Assembly: GCF_024199925.1 (NCBI RefSeq)
Contig: NZ_JANADR010000001.1
Location: forward strand, 3,968,001 to 4,032,000
Reading direction: 5' to 3'
DNA length: 64,000 bases
From: Bradyrhizobium sp. CCGUVB1N3
GTDB taxonomy: Bacteria; Pseudomonadota; Alphaproteobacteria; Rhizobiales; Xanthobacteraceae
Below the pieces are notes generated by a model that saw nothing but the letters and a program-made list of their open reading frames with translations, had not been told where the DNA came from and ran no database searches. Positions 54,199-62,038 of this stretch are shown here, in pieces (position 1 is the first letter of the stretch; the number at the start of each line of letters is the position of its first letter). The translations under genes and the position numbers were made by a program.

Positions 54199-55434
54199 CT
54201 ATCTCATTTCCTTCACCCGTCGCGCATACAGCCTCCGCAGCGGCTCGAGCTGCGTCGCCGCCGTCGCCGCGGCATACGCCTCGCGCGCCTCCTCCTTCCG
54301 GCCGAGCCGTCGCAGCAAATCGGCGCGCACCGCGGGCAGCAGTTCATAGCCGTCGAGCCCGCCGCGCGCTGCGATCGCGTCGACGAGATCGAGCGCGCGT
54401 GCGGGGCCGTCGACCATGGACACGGCCGCAGCATGGTTGAGCTCGATCACCGGCGACGGGTTGATCCGTAGCAGCACTTCGTAGAGCCCGGCGATCTGCG
54501 GCCAGTCAGTCTCCTCATAGCTCGGCGCCCGCGCATGGAGCGCGGCAATCGCCGCCTGCACGGCGTAGGGCTGCGGTCGGCCGGGCACGGACAGCGCATC
54601 GTCGATCAGGTGCAAGCCTTCCTCGATCTGCACACGATCCCACAGCGTACGGTCCTGCTCTTCCAGCAGCACGATGTCGCCGGCCGACGTCTCGCGTCCG
54701 GCGCGGCGCGCATCGTGCAGCAGCATCAGGGACAGCAGGCCCTTGATGCCGGCACGATCAGGCATCAGGCGGTCGAGCAATCGGCCGAGCCGGATCGCCT
54801 CGACCGCAAGATCAGGCCGCATCAGGTCTGCACCTGACGTCGCGACATAGCCTTCGGTGAAGACGAGGTAGATCACGGCGAGCACGCCGTTGAGGCGCAG
54901 CTCCAGCGCGTCGCGCTCGGGCACCTCGTAGGGAATGCCGGCGAGCCTGATCTTCTGCTTGGCACGAACGAGACGTTGCCCCATCGCCTCCTCGCTGACG
55001 AGAAAGGCGCGCGCGACCTGCGCCGTGGTGAGCCCGCACACCGTGCGCAGCGTCAGCGCGACTTGCACTTCCGGCGCAAACGCGGGATGGCAGCAGGTGA
55101 AGATCAGCCGCAGCACGTCGTCGTCGAGAATGGCGCCCGGCTCGTCGGAGACCTGCGCGTTGAGTTCGAGCTCATGGACGAGCTGTTGCTGCTTGCCGCG
55201 AAATGCGACCTGGCGGCGAACGCGGTCGATCGCCTTGTTGCGCCCGACATTGACGAGCCAGGCGCGCGGATTATCGGGGACATCGTGCGAAGACCAGCGC
55301 TCCAGCGCGACCGCAAAGGCATCCTGGAGCGCGTCCTCGGCGAGATCGAAATCGCCAACGAGGCGGATCAGCGTGGCCAGCGCCCGCCCCGCCTCGTCGC
55401 GGAAGATCTTGTCGATGTCGGTGGACGAGATCAC
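54199..55434 (-). CDS. ECF sigma factor, ECF42-like with C-terminal extension
   Basis: RNA polymerase sigma factor of 411 residues. Region 2 is RDEAGRALATLIRLVGDFDL to the AWLVNVGRNKAIDRVRRQV helix (about 12-80). Region 4 is LTLRTVCGLTTAQVARAFLV with EEAMGQRLVRAKQKIR (about 125-165). The remaining 230 residues form the TPR-like SnoaL-free extension typical of ECF42 (LLDRLMPDRAGIKGLLSLML; VIELNHAAAVSMVDGPARAL). ECF42 factors sit beside DGPF/YCII proteins, as here. Start overlaps the upstream YCII stop by 4 bases. Confidence 0.88.
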   Translation of the reverse strand: MISSTDIDKIFRDEAGRALATLIRLVGDFDLAEDALQDAFAVALERWSSHDVPDNPRAWLVNVGRNKAIDRVRRQVAFRGKQQQLVHELELNAQVSDEPGAILDDDVLRLIFTCCHPAFAPEVQVALTLRTVCGLTTAQVARAFLVSEEAMGQRLVRAKQKIRLAGIPYEVPERDALELRLNGVLAVIYLVFTEGYVATSGADLMRPDLAVEAIRLGRLLDRLMPDRAGIKGLLSLMLLHDARRAGRETSAGDIVLLEEQDRTLWDRVQIEEGLHLIDDALSVPGRPQPYAVQAAIAALHARAPSYEETDWPQIAGLYEVLLRINPSPVIELNHAAAVSMVDGPARALDLVDAIAARGGLDGYELLPAVRADLLRRLGRKEEAREAYAAATAATQLEPLRRLYARRVKEMR

Positions 55435-55781
55435 TTGTAGATCATGACCGGCCTGACTTCGATCGACCCATCCCGGGCTCCGGGAATCCGCGCAGCCAGT
55501 GCAACGGCGGCGTCGAGATCCTTGGCTTCGACCAGATAGTAGCCACCGAGTTGCTCGCGCGTCTCAGCGAACGGACCATCGGTGGTCAGGGTCTTGCCGT
55601 CGCGAACGCGCACGGTGGTCGCCGTCGTGGTCGGCTGCAGCCCGTCGCCGGCCTTGAAATGGCCGCTCTGGATGATGGACTGCGTGTAGACGCCATACTC
55701 AGCCGACATCTTCTGCCGGTCCTCGGGCGTCATCTTGGTCAGTTCAGCTTCGTTCCGATAAATCAGCAGCAAATACTGCAT
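55431..55781 (-). CDS. YCII/DGPF-domain protein, copy 1
   Basis: A 116-residue protein of the YCII fold, beginning MQYLLLIYRNEAELTKMTPE. The DGPF motif is in LTTDGPFAETREQLGGYYLV (about 66-85), and the end GAREGS-like RIPGARDGSIEVRPVMIYK is shared with copy 2. These proteins accompany ECF42 sigma factors; their role is not established. Overlap with the sigma gene indicates coupling. About 85 percent identical to the product at 55892-56242 by eye, so a recent tandem duplication. Confidence 0.88.
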   Translation of the reverse strand: MQYLLLIYRNEAELTKMTPEDRQKMSAEYGVYTQSIIQSGHFKAGDGLQPTTTATTVRVRDGKTLTTDGPFAETREQLGGYYLVEAKDLDAAVALAARIPGARDGSIEVRPVMIYK

Positions 55782-55891
55782 TGCTCACTCCTGTTGCTCG
55801 GCTTGATCGCCTACATCCAGTCGAACGGGGCCAGCACCAAACGACATCTTCGGGATCTTTTTTTGCACGCCGTCGATGTCGATGGCCGGGA

Positions 55892-56242
55892 TCACTTGTA
55901 GATCATGACGGGTCTGACTTCGATCGACCCGTCCCTGGCTCCGGGAATCCGCGCAGCCATTGCGATTGCGGCGTCGAGATCCTTGGCGTCGACGAGATAG
56001 TAGCCGCCGAGTTGCTCGCGGGTCTCCGCGAACGGACCATCGGTCGTTAGGATCTTGCCCTCGCGAACGCGAACGGTGGTCGCCGTCGTGGTCGGCTGCA
56101 GCCCGTCGCCGGCCTTGAAATTGCCGCTCTGAACGATGGACTGGGTATACGCACCGTACTCCGCCAACAGCTTCTGGTAGTCCGCAGGGTCCATCCTGCT
56201 CTGTTGAGCTTCGTTCCGGTAGATCAGCAGCAGATACTGCAT
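55892..56242 (-). CDS. YCII/DGPF-domain protein, copy 2
   Basis: A 116-residue paralog of the neighbouring YCII protein: MQYLLLIYRNEAQQSRMDPA, the same TTDGPFAETREQLGGYYLVD core and the identical C-terminal RDGSIEVRPVMIYK. Differences cluster at residues 13-40. The leader sequence before its start (CACTCCTGTTGTTCGGCTGG on the plus strand) is also shared with copy 1, so upstream control sequence was copied too. First gene of the leftward YCII-YCII-sigma unit. Confidence 0.88.
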   Translation of the reverse strand: MQYLLLIYRNEAQQSRMDPADYQKLLAEYGAYTQSIVQSGNFKAGDGLQPTTTATTVRVREGKILTTDGPFAETREQLGGYYLVDAKDLDAAIAMAARIPGARDGSIEVRPVMIYK

Positions 56243-56387
56243 CGCTCACTCCTGTTGTTCGGCTGGATCGCCGACATCCGGTCGAACGGGGCTCACGGCC
56301 AACGACATCTTCAGGATAAATTATTTTCGTCGCCGCGTGCGCGGCGATATCGCCTTGACGAAACCGTCATAAATGCCCATTGCGTAC

Positions 56388-56822
56388 ACCGTCAGTCGGC
56401 CGGACGGCCGCTCCGGCAAGTGTCGAAAGGCCGCCGGGGAGGAAAGTCCGGGCTCCCTTGACATGCGGTGCCGGATAACGTCCGGCGGGGGCGACCCCAG
56501 GGAAAGTGCCACAGAGAACGAACCGCCTCGCTTCGCCTTCGGGCCTGGTGGGGCAAGGGTGAAAAGGTGCGGTAAGAGCGCACCGCGGTTCCGGCAACGG
56601 AGCCGGCATGGCAAACCCCACCGGGAGCAAAACCGAATAGGGACGGCTTAAGCGGGCTGTTCGCGCAAGCGATAACGCCGCGGGGCGATGTCAGGCCCGC
56701 CGTCCGGGTAGGTTGCTCGAGGCAATGTGCAAACATTGTCCCAGAGGAATGGCCGTCACGTATCGCCTGCGCAAGCAGGCGGTGCCCTACAGAACCCGGC
56801 TTACAGGCCGGCTGATGCTCTA
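56388..56822 (+). ncRNA. rnpB: RNase P RNA (class A)
   Basis: Catalytic RNA of RNase P that matures tRNA 5' ends. Universal elements are visible: GAGGAAAGTCCGGGCTCC (CR-I, near 56438), GGGTGAAAAGGTGCGGTAAG (P10/P11 region), CCACCGGGAGCAAAACCGAA with TAGGGACGGC (CR-III), the AGAGGAATGGCC segment, and TACAGAACCCGGCTTACAG (CR-V) with its P2 partner. The 5' end near 56388 (CAGTCGGCCGG) pairs with CCGGCTGATGCTCT near 56822. Length of about 435 suits alphaproteobacteria. Ends are approximate. Confidence 0.95.
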
Positions 56823-56868
56823 AAGCGTTTTCGAGCGAAGTGGTTTTCCGGTTCGCGAAGAAAAAGCG
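56822..56868. repeat. AAAGCGTTTTC hairpin repeat after rnpB
   Basis: AAAGCGTTTTCGAGCGAAGT is followed by GGTTCGCG and GAAAAAGCGT. This imperfect inverted repeat resembles a widespread Bradyrhizobium intergenic element. It may end the rnpB transcript. Confidence 0.5.
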
Positions 56869-56933
56869 TCTTACTAAGGAAGCAACGAGGGGTTCGATGC
56901 TGACCGCATCGGGCCCCTCACCATTTCATGACG

Positions 56934-56976
56934 CTGTCATTCCGGGGCTCTCGCTTCGCGAGCCCCGGAATGACGA
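56934..56976. repeat. ATTCCGGGGC palindrome
   Basis: TCATTCCGGGGCTCTCGC, then TTCGCGAGCCCCGGAATGA: a stem of about 17 bp with a tiny loop. Same family as the repeats at 38570 and 45345. It lies just after the convergent hydrolase gene end. Confidence 0.8.
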
Positions 56977-56983
56977 TCGTGGG

Positions 56984-57712
56984 CTACGCCACGATCTTCT
57001 CGAGCACCGCCATCAGCGCCTCCGGCGCCGTGACGTTCGGCGCGTGGCTGGCATCGAGCTCGAAATAGCGCCAGCCGGCCTCGCTCTTCGTGCGCCTGGC
57101 AAACTGCCCGAACACGTTCCCTGGCGGAATGCGCGTGCAGTAGATGTAGCTGCGCGGCATCGACGGCTCGCCATGTCCAAGCTTCAGCTTCGTCTCGAAG
57201 CATTTGACCGGCATGTTGACACGGCCCGCGTTGAGCCAGTCGAGATCGGCTTGCGGCGTATCCGGCGGCGGCGGATTGGGCGGGATGCGGTAGCCGTCGC
57301 CTGCGGCGGCGGCTTTTCGCATCGGCTCGCGCCCCTGCTCATTCAGATCGAACAGCGACTGGCCATCGCGCGGCACGAAGGCGTCGAGATAGATCAGTTG
57401 CGTGATGCGGTCGCGGGCGCGATCGGCAACGCCGGTTGCGACCATGCCGCCATAGCTGTGGCCGAGCAGCACGATGTCGCTGAGGTCCTCGAACCTGATG
57501 ACGTTGAGGATGTCCTGGATATGCGTCTCCAGGTCGATCGAGGGATTTGCAAGATGCGACCGCTCGCCGAGGCCGGTGTAGGTCGGCGCCACCAGACGAT
57601 GGCCCGCCTGCGCCATCAGCGGATGCATTTTCTTCCAGGCCCACCCGCCGGACCAGGCGCCATGACAGAGCAGGAAGGTTTTGGGCGCGCGTGCGGTCAT
57701 CGGCGTTTCCAT
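56984..57712 (-). CDS. Alpha/beta-hydrolase, SABP2/esterase-like
   Basis: Soluble alpha/beta-hydrolase of 242 residues. TFLLCHGAWSGGWAWKKMHP (13-32) is the oxyanion-loop start common to plant methyl-salicylate esterase-like and hydroxynitrile-lyase-like enzymes. The nucleophile elbow is VLLGHSYGGMVATGVADRAR, with Ser near residue 83. QLIYLDAFVPRDGQSLFDLN follows, and LDASHAPNVTAPEALM supplies the catalytic His near 223. Substrate is unknown. ATG 57700 is an alternative start. Monocistronic, convergent with rnpB. Confidence 0.82.
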   Translation of the reverse strand: METPMTARAPKTFLLCHGAWSGGWAWKKMHPLMAQAGHRLVAPTYTGLGERSHLANPSIDLETHIQDILNVIRFEDLSDIVLLGHSYGGMVATGVADRARDRITQLIYLDAFVPRDGQSLFDLNEQGREPMRKAAAAGDGYRIPPNPPPPDTPQADLDWLNAGRVNMPVKCFETKLKLGHGEPSMPRSYIYCTRIPPGNVFGQFARRTKSEAGWRYFELDASHAPNVTAPEALMAVLEKIVA

Positions 57713-57775
57713 CGTTTCTTGTTCGGTGCGATGGAGTGTAGCGGCCGACCGCGCGATGTAAACGTCGCGACGCGC

Positions 57776-58216
57776 TCAGGCAGCGCGCGCTGCGGGTTTG
57801 GCCTTGACGAGCACCGGTGCGAACTGGCTGGCTTCGCGCCGTCGCTTGGCCTCCTCAAAGCCGTGCATGCCGACCTGCCATTGCAGTCCCACGATGGCGC
57901 CCTTGGTCGGCTGCAACAAAGCGAGCGAAGCGAACAGCGTCACCGGCAGCCACACGGCCAATTGCAGCCAGACCGGCGGTGCATAAGCCGTCTCGATCGC
58001 GAGGATCGCCGGCACCACGAGATGGCCGACCACGACGATCACGAGATAGGCGGGAAGATCGTCGGCGCGGTGGTGAAAGAGCTCCTCGCCGCAGACGTCA
58101 CAGCTGTCGGCGACTTTCAGGAAGCGCTTGAACACATGGCCCTCGCCGCAATGCGGACACCTGCCGCAAGAGCCCCGCCACATCGCCTTCGCCAGAGAGA
58201 CTGAACCCGTCACCAT
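57776..58216 (-). CDS. DUF983 membrane protein with zinc-ribbon start
   Basis: A 146-residue inner-membrane protein of the DUF983 family. GSCGRCPHCGEGHVF and DSCDVCGEELFHH give two CxxC pairs (a probable zinc ribbon). Two hydrophobic helices follow (AYLVIVVVGHLVVPAILAIE and LQLAVWLPVTLFASLALLQP). The C-terminus is basic and cytoplasmic. ATG 58216 is used; the frame stays open far upstream, but that part is antisense to the MocR gene. Divergent from the MocR-type regulator with 75 bases between them, so probably its regulatory target. Confidence 0.8.
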   Translation of the reverse strand: MVTGSVSLAKAMWRGSCGRCPHCGEGHVFKRFLKVADSCDVCGEELFHHRADDLPAYLVIVVVGHLVVPAILAIETAYAPPVWLQLAVWLPVTLFASLALLQPTKGAIVGLQWQVGMHGFEEAKRRREASQFAPVLVKAKPAARAA

Positions 58217-58237
58217 GAGAACACCTCTTTCTTTTCG

Positions 58238-58267
58238 ATCCATACAATAATATCTTGCATCCATACA
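58238..58267. promoter_or_regulatory. Direct repeat, probable MocR operator
   Basis: ATCCATACA occurs at 58238-58246 and again at 58259-58267, 21 bases apart (two helical turns), in an AT-rich gap between divergent genes. MocR/GntR regulators typically bind such same-direction repeats next to their own genes, so it may control both DUF983 and mocR-like transcription. Confidence 0.6.
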
Positions 58268-58291
58268 TTCAAAGAAAAAGATCAGACTTGC

Positions 58292-59668
58292 ATGGATTGG
58301 GTCCCTACAATCGCGGAGCTCAGCGGCCCGCGCTATCAGCGCATCGTCGACGCCATGGAGGCCGACATCGCCGCAGGAAGGCTGGTGCGCGGCCAACAAT
58401 TGCCGACGCAGCGCGCACTGGCAAAAGCGCTTGGCATCGATCTCACGACGGTGACGCGCGCCTATACCGAGGCGCGGCGGCGCGGGATCTTGGAAGCACG
58501 GGTCGGACAGGGCTCGTTCGTCTCGGAGACCAGCGCGCGACGAACGGTCGACCTGCCCCACCCGGTCACGATCGATCTGTCGATGAACGTTCCGCCGCAT
58601 CCGCTGGAGGCGCAGCTCGATGAACGCATCCTTGCCGGGCTCGAGGCGATCCGCCAGCAATCCGGCCTGACCGCCTATCTGAACTATCAGCCGCCCGGCG
58701 GCAGCGCGCATGAGCTCGATGTGGCGGCCAAGTGGATGCGCGCGCGCGTTCCCCACGTCCGCCCCGACCGGCTCGTGATCTTTCCCGGCACGCAGACAAT
58801 TCTGTTCAACCTCGTCGCCTATCTCGCCGGACCTGGCGATGTCGTGTTGACGGAAGCCCTCACCTTCCCCGGCATCAAGGCGGTCGCCGCACGGCTCGGC
58901 ATCGAGCTTATTGGCGTTGCGATGGATGAAGGCGGCATCCTTCCTGACGCACTGGCCAAGGCGTGCCGCGAGCACAAACCGAAGGCGGTCTATCTTATTC
59001 CGACGCTGCACAATCCGACGACGGCGACGTTGTCGGCGGAGAGGCGGAGCGCAATCGCAAAAATCATCCGCGACGCCGACACGACGCTGATCGAGGACGA
59101 CGCCTATGGCCTGCTGGACGGTTCGGCGTCGCCGATCGCCAATCTCATTCCGGAGCGGGCTTATCTGGCGACCACACTGTCCAAATGCATCGCGCCCGCG
59201 CTACGCGTGGCCTATCTGGTGACGCCCGACGCCGCCGCGCAGCAACAGATGCGCAGCTATCTTCAGGCGGCCGTGCAGATGCCCGCGCCGCTGATGGTCG
59301 CGCTCGTCACCCATTGGCTCGAGACCGGCGTCGCCGATCGCATCATCACCGCGATCCGCAACGAGGCGATCGGCCGCCAGCAGCTCGCGCAGCGCGCACT
59401 GAAGGGTTTTCAGTTCCTGGCCAAACCTGCCGCGCATCATCTCTGGCTGCGTCTGCCGGAGGGGCGGAGCCGGACGGAGATATCAGCGCAACTGCTGCGC
59501 AACGGGCTTGCGGTCATCGCCAGTGACGCCTTCGTGGTCGGCGATCATCCGCCGCATGCGGCGCGACTATCGCTTGGCGCGGCGCGCAATCGCGCCGAGC
59601 TCGGCCAGGCGTTGCAGATTCTCCTCAGTGCGCTGCACAGACCGGTCGACGCACGACAGATCGTCTAG
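58292..59668 (+). CDS. MocR-type regulator (GntR HTH plus aminotransferase fold)
   Basis: A 458-residue protein. The N-terminal GntR winged helix (GPRYQRIVDAMEADIAAGRL; LPTQRALAKALGIDLTTVTR) covers about 12-80. The type I aminotransferase-like domain runs from about 100 to the end, with NYQPPGGSAHELDVAAKWMR, LIPTLHNPTTATLSAERRSA, EDDAYGLLDGSASPIANL and TTLSKCIAPALRVAYLV, where Lys near 299 binds PLP. Such proteins use PLP or an amino compound as effector. Divergent from the DUF983 gene. ATG 58292 has no strong upstream ribosome site, and the mRNA may be nearly leaderless. Confidence 0.88.
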   Translation: MDWVPTIAELSGPRYQRIVDAMEADIAAGRLVRGQQLPTQRALAKALGIDLTTVTRAYTEARRRGILEARVGQGSFVSETSARRTVDLPHPVTIDLSMNVPPHPLEAQLDERILAGLEAIRQQSGLTAYLNYQPPGGSAHELDVAAKWMRARVPHVRPDRLVIFPGTQTILFNLVAYLAGPGDVVLTEALTFPGIKAVAARLGIELIGVAMDEGGILPDALAKACREHKPKAVYLIPTLHNPTTATLSAERRSAIAKIIRDADTTLIEDDAYGLLDGSASPIANLIPERAYLATTLSKCIAPALRVAYLVTPDAAAQQQMRSYLQAAVQMPAPLMVALVTHWLETGVADRIITAIRNEAIGRQQLAQRALKGFQFLAKPAAHHLWLRLPEGRSRTEISAQLLRNGLAVIASDAFVVGDHPPHAARLSLGAARNRAELGQALQILLSALHRPVDARQIV

Positions 59669-59698
59669 TACACCGCCGACGACAACAAGGACATTGGT

Positions 59699-60442
59699 GT
59701 GGATACGCTCAACTACGCTCTGTTGCTTTTCGGCGCATTGGCCGGCGGCTTCGTCTCCGGGCTGGCCGGTTTCGGTACGGCGCTGATGGCGCTCGGCATC
59801 TGGCTCTATGTGCTGCCGCCGTCGCTCGCCGTGCCGCTGGTGCTGATCTGCTCGGTGATCGCGCAAGCCTCGACGCTGCCCTCAATGTGGAAGAGCTTCG
59901 ATCTCTCGCTGGTCTGGCCGTTCCTGATCGGAGGACTCGCCGGCGTACCGCTGGGGACGATGATGGTGGCCCAGGCCGACCCAAAAGTGTTCAAGCTCAG
60001 CATCGGCGTGCTGCTGCTGATCTTTCCGACCGCGCTCTACCTCAACAAGCGGCCGCTCGCCTTCAAGTCCGGCGGCAGGATCGCCGATGGCGCGATCGGT
60101 TTCGCCGGCGGCATTTTGGGCGGCCTTGCCGGATTGTCGGGGCCGCTGCCGATCCTGTGGGCCAACATCCGCGGCTGGAACAAGCATGAGCGGCGCGGCA
60201 TCTTCCAGCTCTTCAATTTCACGGTGCTGGCAGCCGCGCTGGTGTTGCAGACGGCGTCAGGCCTGGTCGCGACGCAGGTGATCTGGCTCGCGCTGATTGC
60301 GTTTCCGGGTACGCTGGTCGGCGCCTGGTGCGGCGCACGCGTCTATCACGCGCTGAGCGATAAGCATTTTGGCGACGTCGTGCTCGGCCTGTTGTTCCTG
60401 TCTGGTCTCGGCCTCGTCTGGAACAGTTTTGGCGCGCACTGA
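59699..60442 (+). CDS. TauE/SafE-family sulfite/organosulfur exporter
   Basis: Inner-membrane protein of 247 residues with about seven or eight helices. ALLLFGALAGGFVSGLAGFG (7-26), the repeated family motif, recurs as GAIGFAGGILGGLAGLSGPL (about 131-150). It also has PFLIGGLAGVPLGTMMVAQA. Substrates in the family include sulfite, sulfoacetate and related anions; here unknown. GTG start at 59699, 30 bases after the MocR gene, so the two could share a transcript and the regulator may respond to the transported compound. Confidence 0.85.
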   Translation: MDTLNYALLLFGALAGGFVSGLAGFGTALMALGIWLYVLPPSLAVPLVLICSVIAQASTLPSMWKSFDLSLVWPFLIGGLAGVPLGTMMVAQADPKVFKLSIGVLLLIFPTALYLNKRPLAFKSGGRIADGAIGFAGGILGGLAGLSGPLPILWANIRGWNKHERRGIFQLFNFTVLAAALVLQTASGLVATQVIWLALIAFPGTLVGAWCGARVYHALSDKHFGDVVLGLLFLSGLGLVWNSFGAH

Positions 60443-60480
60443 AGCGCGATGAGATCGGCATGAATCGTCATCGCGCTTTC
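60441..60480. terminator. Hairpin after the TauE/SafE gene
   Basis: GAAGCGCGATGA and TCATCGCGCTTTC form a 12-bp stem around a 15-base loop, directly at the stop codon of the exporter gene. This AAGCGCGATGA...TCATCGCGCTT hairpin is a familiar intergenic element in Bradyrhizobium and likely works as a terminator or 3' stabiliser. Confidence 0.65.
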
Positions 60481-60569
60481 GCAGGCCACATCGCGTAGAG
60501 GACGATGACACCGAGCGCGCGCCCCATTGCGCCACGACGAGCCGTGGGCAAGGGACAAGCGCATGAACC

Positions 60570-61976
60570 CTATTCCGCCGCCGCCGCGCGCGCAGTCGGT
60601 GCGTCCGGTTCAGGTCCGACTTGTGTTGCAGCGACCTCCCCTGGCGCCAGACGTTTGCTGAACTCACGGCGCAGCAGCCACACGCTGAGAGCAGCCTGGA
60701 GTGTGGTCGCCGCGATCGACACGTACCACACATGCTCGATCCGGAATCCGGGCCGCGTCGAGAGCCAGACGGCGGGCAACGCATAGGTAAGCACGCGCGA
60801 CACCGAGCTGAGCAGCACCGGCTTGGTATTGCCGAGGCCCTGGAACATGCTCGAGCAGGTGAAGATCAAGCCCTGCGCCACAAGGTTCAGGGAGATCATC
60901 TGGAGAAACAGCGAGGCAACCGCCATGGTCTCCCGATCGCTGGAGAAGCCGGCGAGCAGGAGCTGCGGTTTCCACTGCGCCAGGATCATGAACGCGATCA
61001 TCACAAGCGTGCCGATCAGCGCCGCCTTCAGGAAAGTCTCCCGCACCCGTCCGCTATTGCCGGCGCCGAAGTTCTGGCCGGCGATCGGGCCGGCCGCGAG
61101 CGCGACGGCGAGCGCCGGCATCTGGATCAGACCCAGCACCCGCGTCCCGATGCCGAAGCCTGCCTGCGCCGCCGCGCCGAAATCGCGCAGCACGTAGTAG
61201 ACCACCGCCATGTAGACGAAGATCATCGCGAACTCGCCGCCGGCGGGCAGCCCGACATTGAGGATGCGCTTCCACTGATGCAGCCGGGGACGCCATTGCG
61301 AGGGATCAAAGCCGACATAGCGCTCCAGTCTGCGGAAATACACCAGCAGCATCACGACACCGATGACAACGCCGATCGTGCTTGCCAGACCCGCACCGGC
61401 AACGCCGAACGCACGGCCGGTACCCCAGCCGGTGATCAGCACCGGTGCCAGCACGATGTTGATGATCACCGCGATCGCCTGCACCAGCATGGTGGGCCGC
61501 ACGATGCCGGTGGCCCGCAGCGCGGACGCCATCACCTGGATGGCGAATTGCAGCGCCAGCGCCGGCATGAACCACAGGAGATAGGTGGTGCCCGCTTCGA
61601 TCGTGGCTGCGTCGGCGGCAATCCCGCGCATATAGGGACGCGCCAGCACGGCCCCGGCGACAAGCGTCAGCAGTCCGAACAGCAGCGCCAGGGCGACCGA
61701 CTGGTTGAAGATCAGATTGGCGTCATCCCGGTCCTTGCGACCCACGGCATGCGCGATCAGCGCGATCGTGCCGACCCCGAGCACCTGCATCAGCGCGTTG
61801 ACGAGGAATCCGGCGTTGCCGGCCGCGGCCACGCCCGCAATGGCGGCCTCGCCCAGTCCCGAGACGAAATAGAGATCGACCAGCTGGCAGATCATGATCG
61901 TGATCATGCCGACCACGATCGGGGGCGCCATGGTCAGGATGTGGCTTACGATGGAGCCGCGTGTCAGGTCCTTCAT
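60570..61976 (-). CDS. MATE-family efflux transporter
   Basis: Inner-membrane multidrug/toxic-compound antiporter, 468 residues from ATG 61976 (the frame opens at 62042, but MKDLTRGSIVSHILTMAPPI is the family N-terminus). Twelve membrane helices in two six-helix halves. LVDLYFVSGLGEAAIAGVAA is the first-half signature, while AAQAGFGIGTRVLGLIQMPA with GPIAGQNFGAG marks the second half. Substrate unknown. It lies 62 bases after the stop of the ABC exporter gene on the same strand, so both could be one drug/solute efflux operon. Confidence 0.87.
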   Translation of the reverse strand: MKDLTRGSIVSHILTMAPPIVVGMITIMICQLVDLYFVSGLGEAAIAGVAAAGNAGFLVNALMQVLGVGTIALIAHAVGRKDRDDANLIFNQSVALALLFGLLTLVAGAVLARPYMRGIAADAATIEAGTTYLLWFMPALALQFAIQVMASALRATGIVRPTMLVQAIAVIINIVLAPVLITGWGTGRAFGVAGAGLASTIGVVIGVVMLLVYFRRLERYVGFDPSQWRPRLHQWKRILNVGLPAGGEFAMIFVYMAVVYYVLRDFGAAAQAGFGIGTRVLGLIQMPALAVALAAGPIAGQNFGAGNSGRVRETFLKAALIGTLVMIAFMILAQWKPQLLLAGFSSDRETMAVASLFLQMISLNLVAQGLIFTCSSMFQGLGNTKPVLLSSVSRVLTYALPAVWLSTRPGFRIEHVWYVSIAATTLQAALSVWLLRREFSKRLAPGEVAATQVGPEPDAPTARAAAAE

Positions 61977-62038
61977 GTCATTTCCATTTCCGGCGGCGTA
62001 GCTTTCGGACAAGCGTCCGTCAGCCACGCGCCACTTCC

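Noticed and set aside
57776..59011. 411-codon minus-strand frame
   Set aside because: Only the part from 58216 leftward is the DUF983 protein; the upstream part is antisense to the MocR-type gene.
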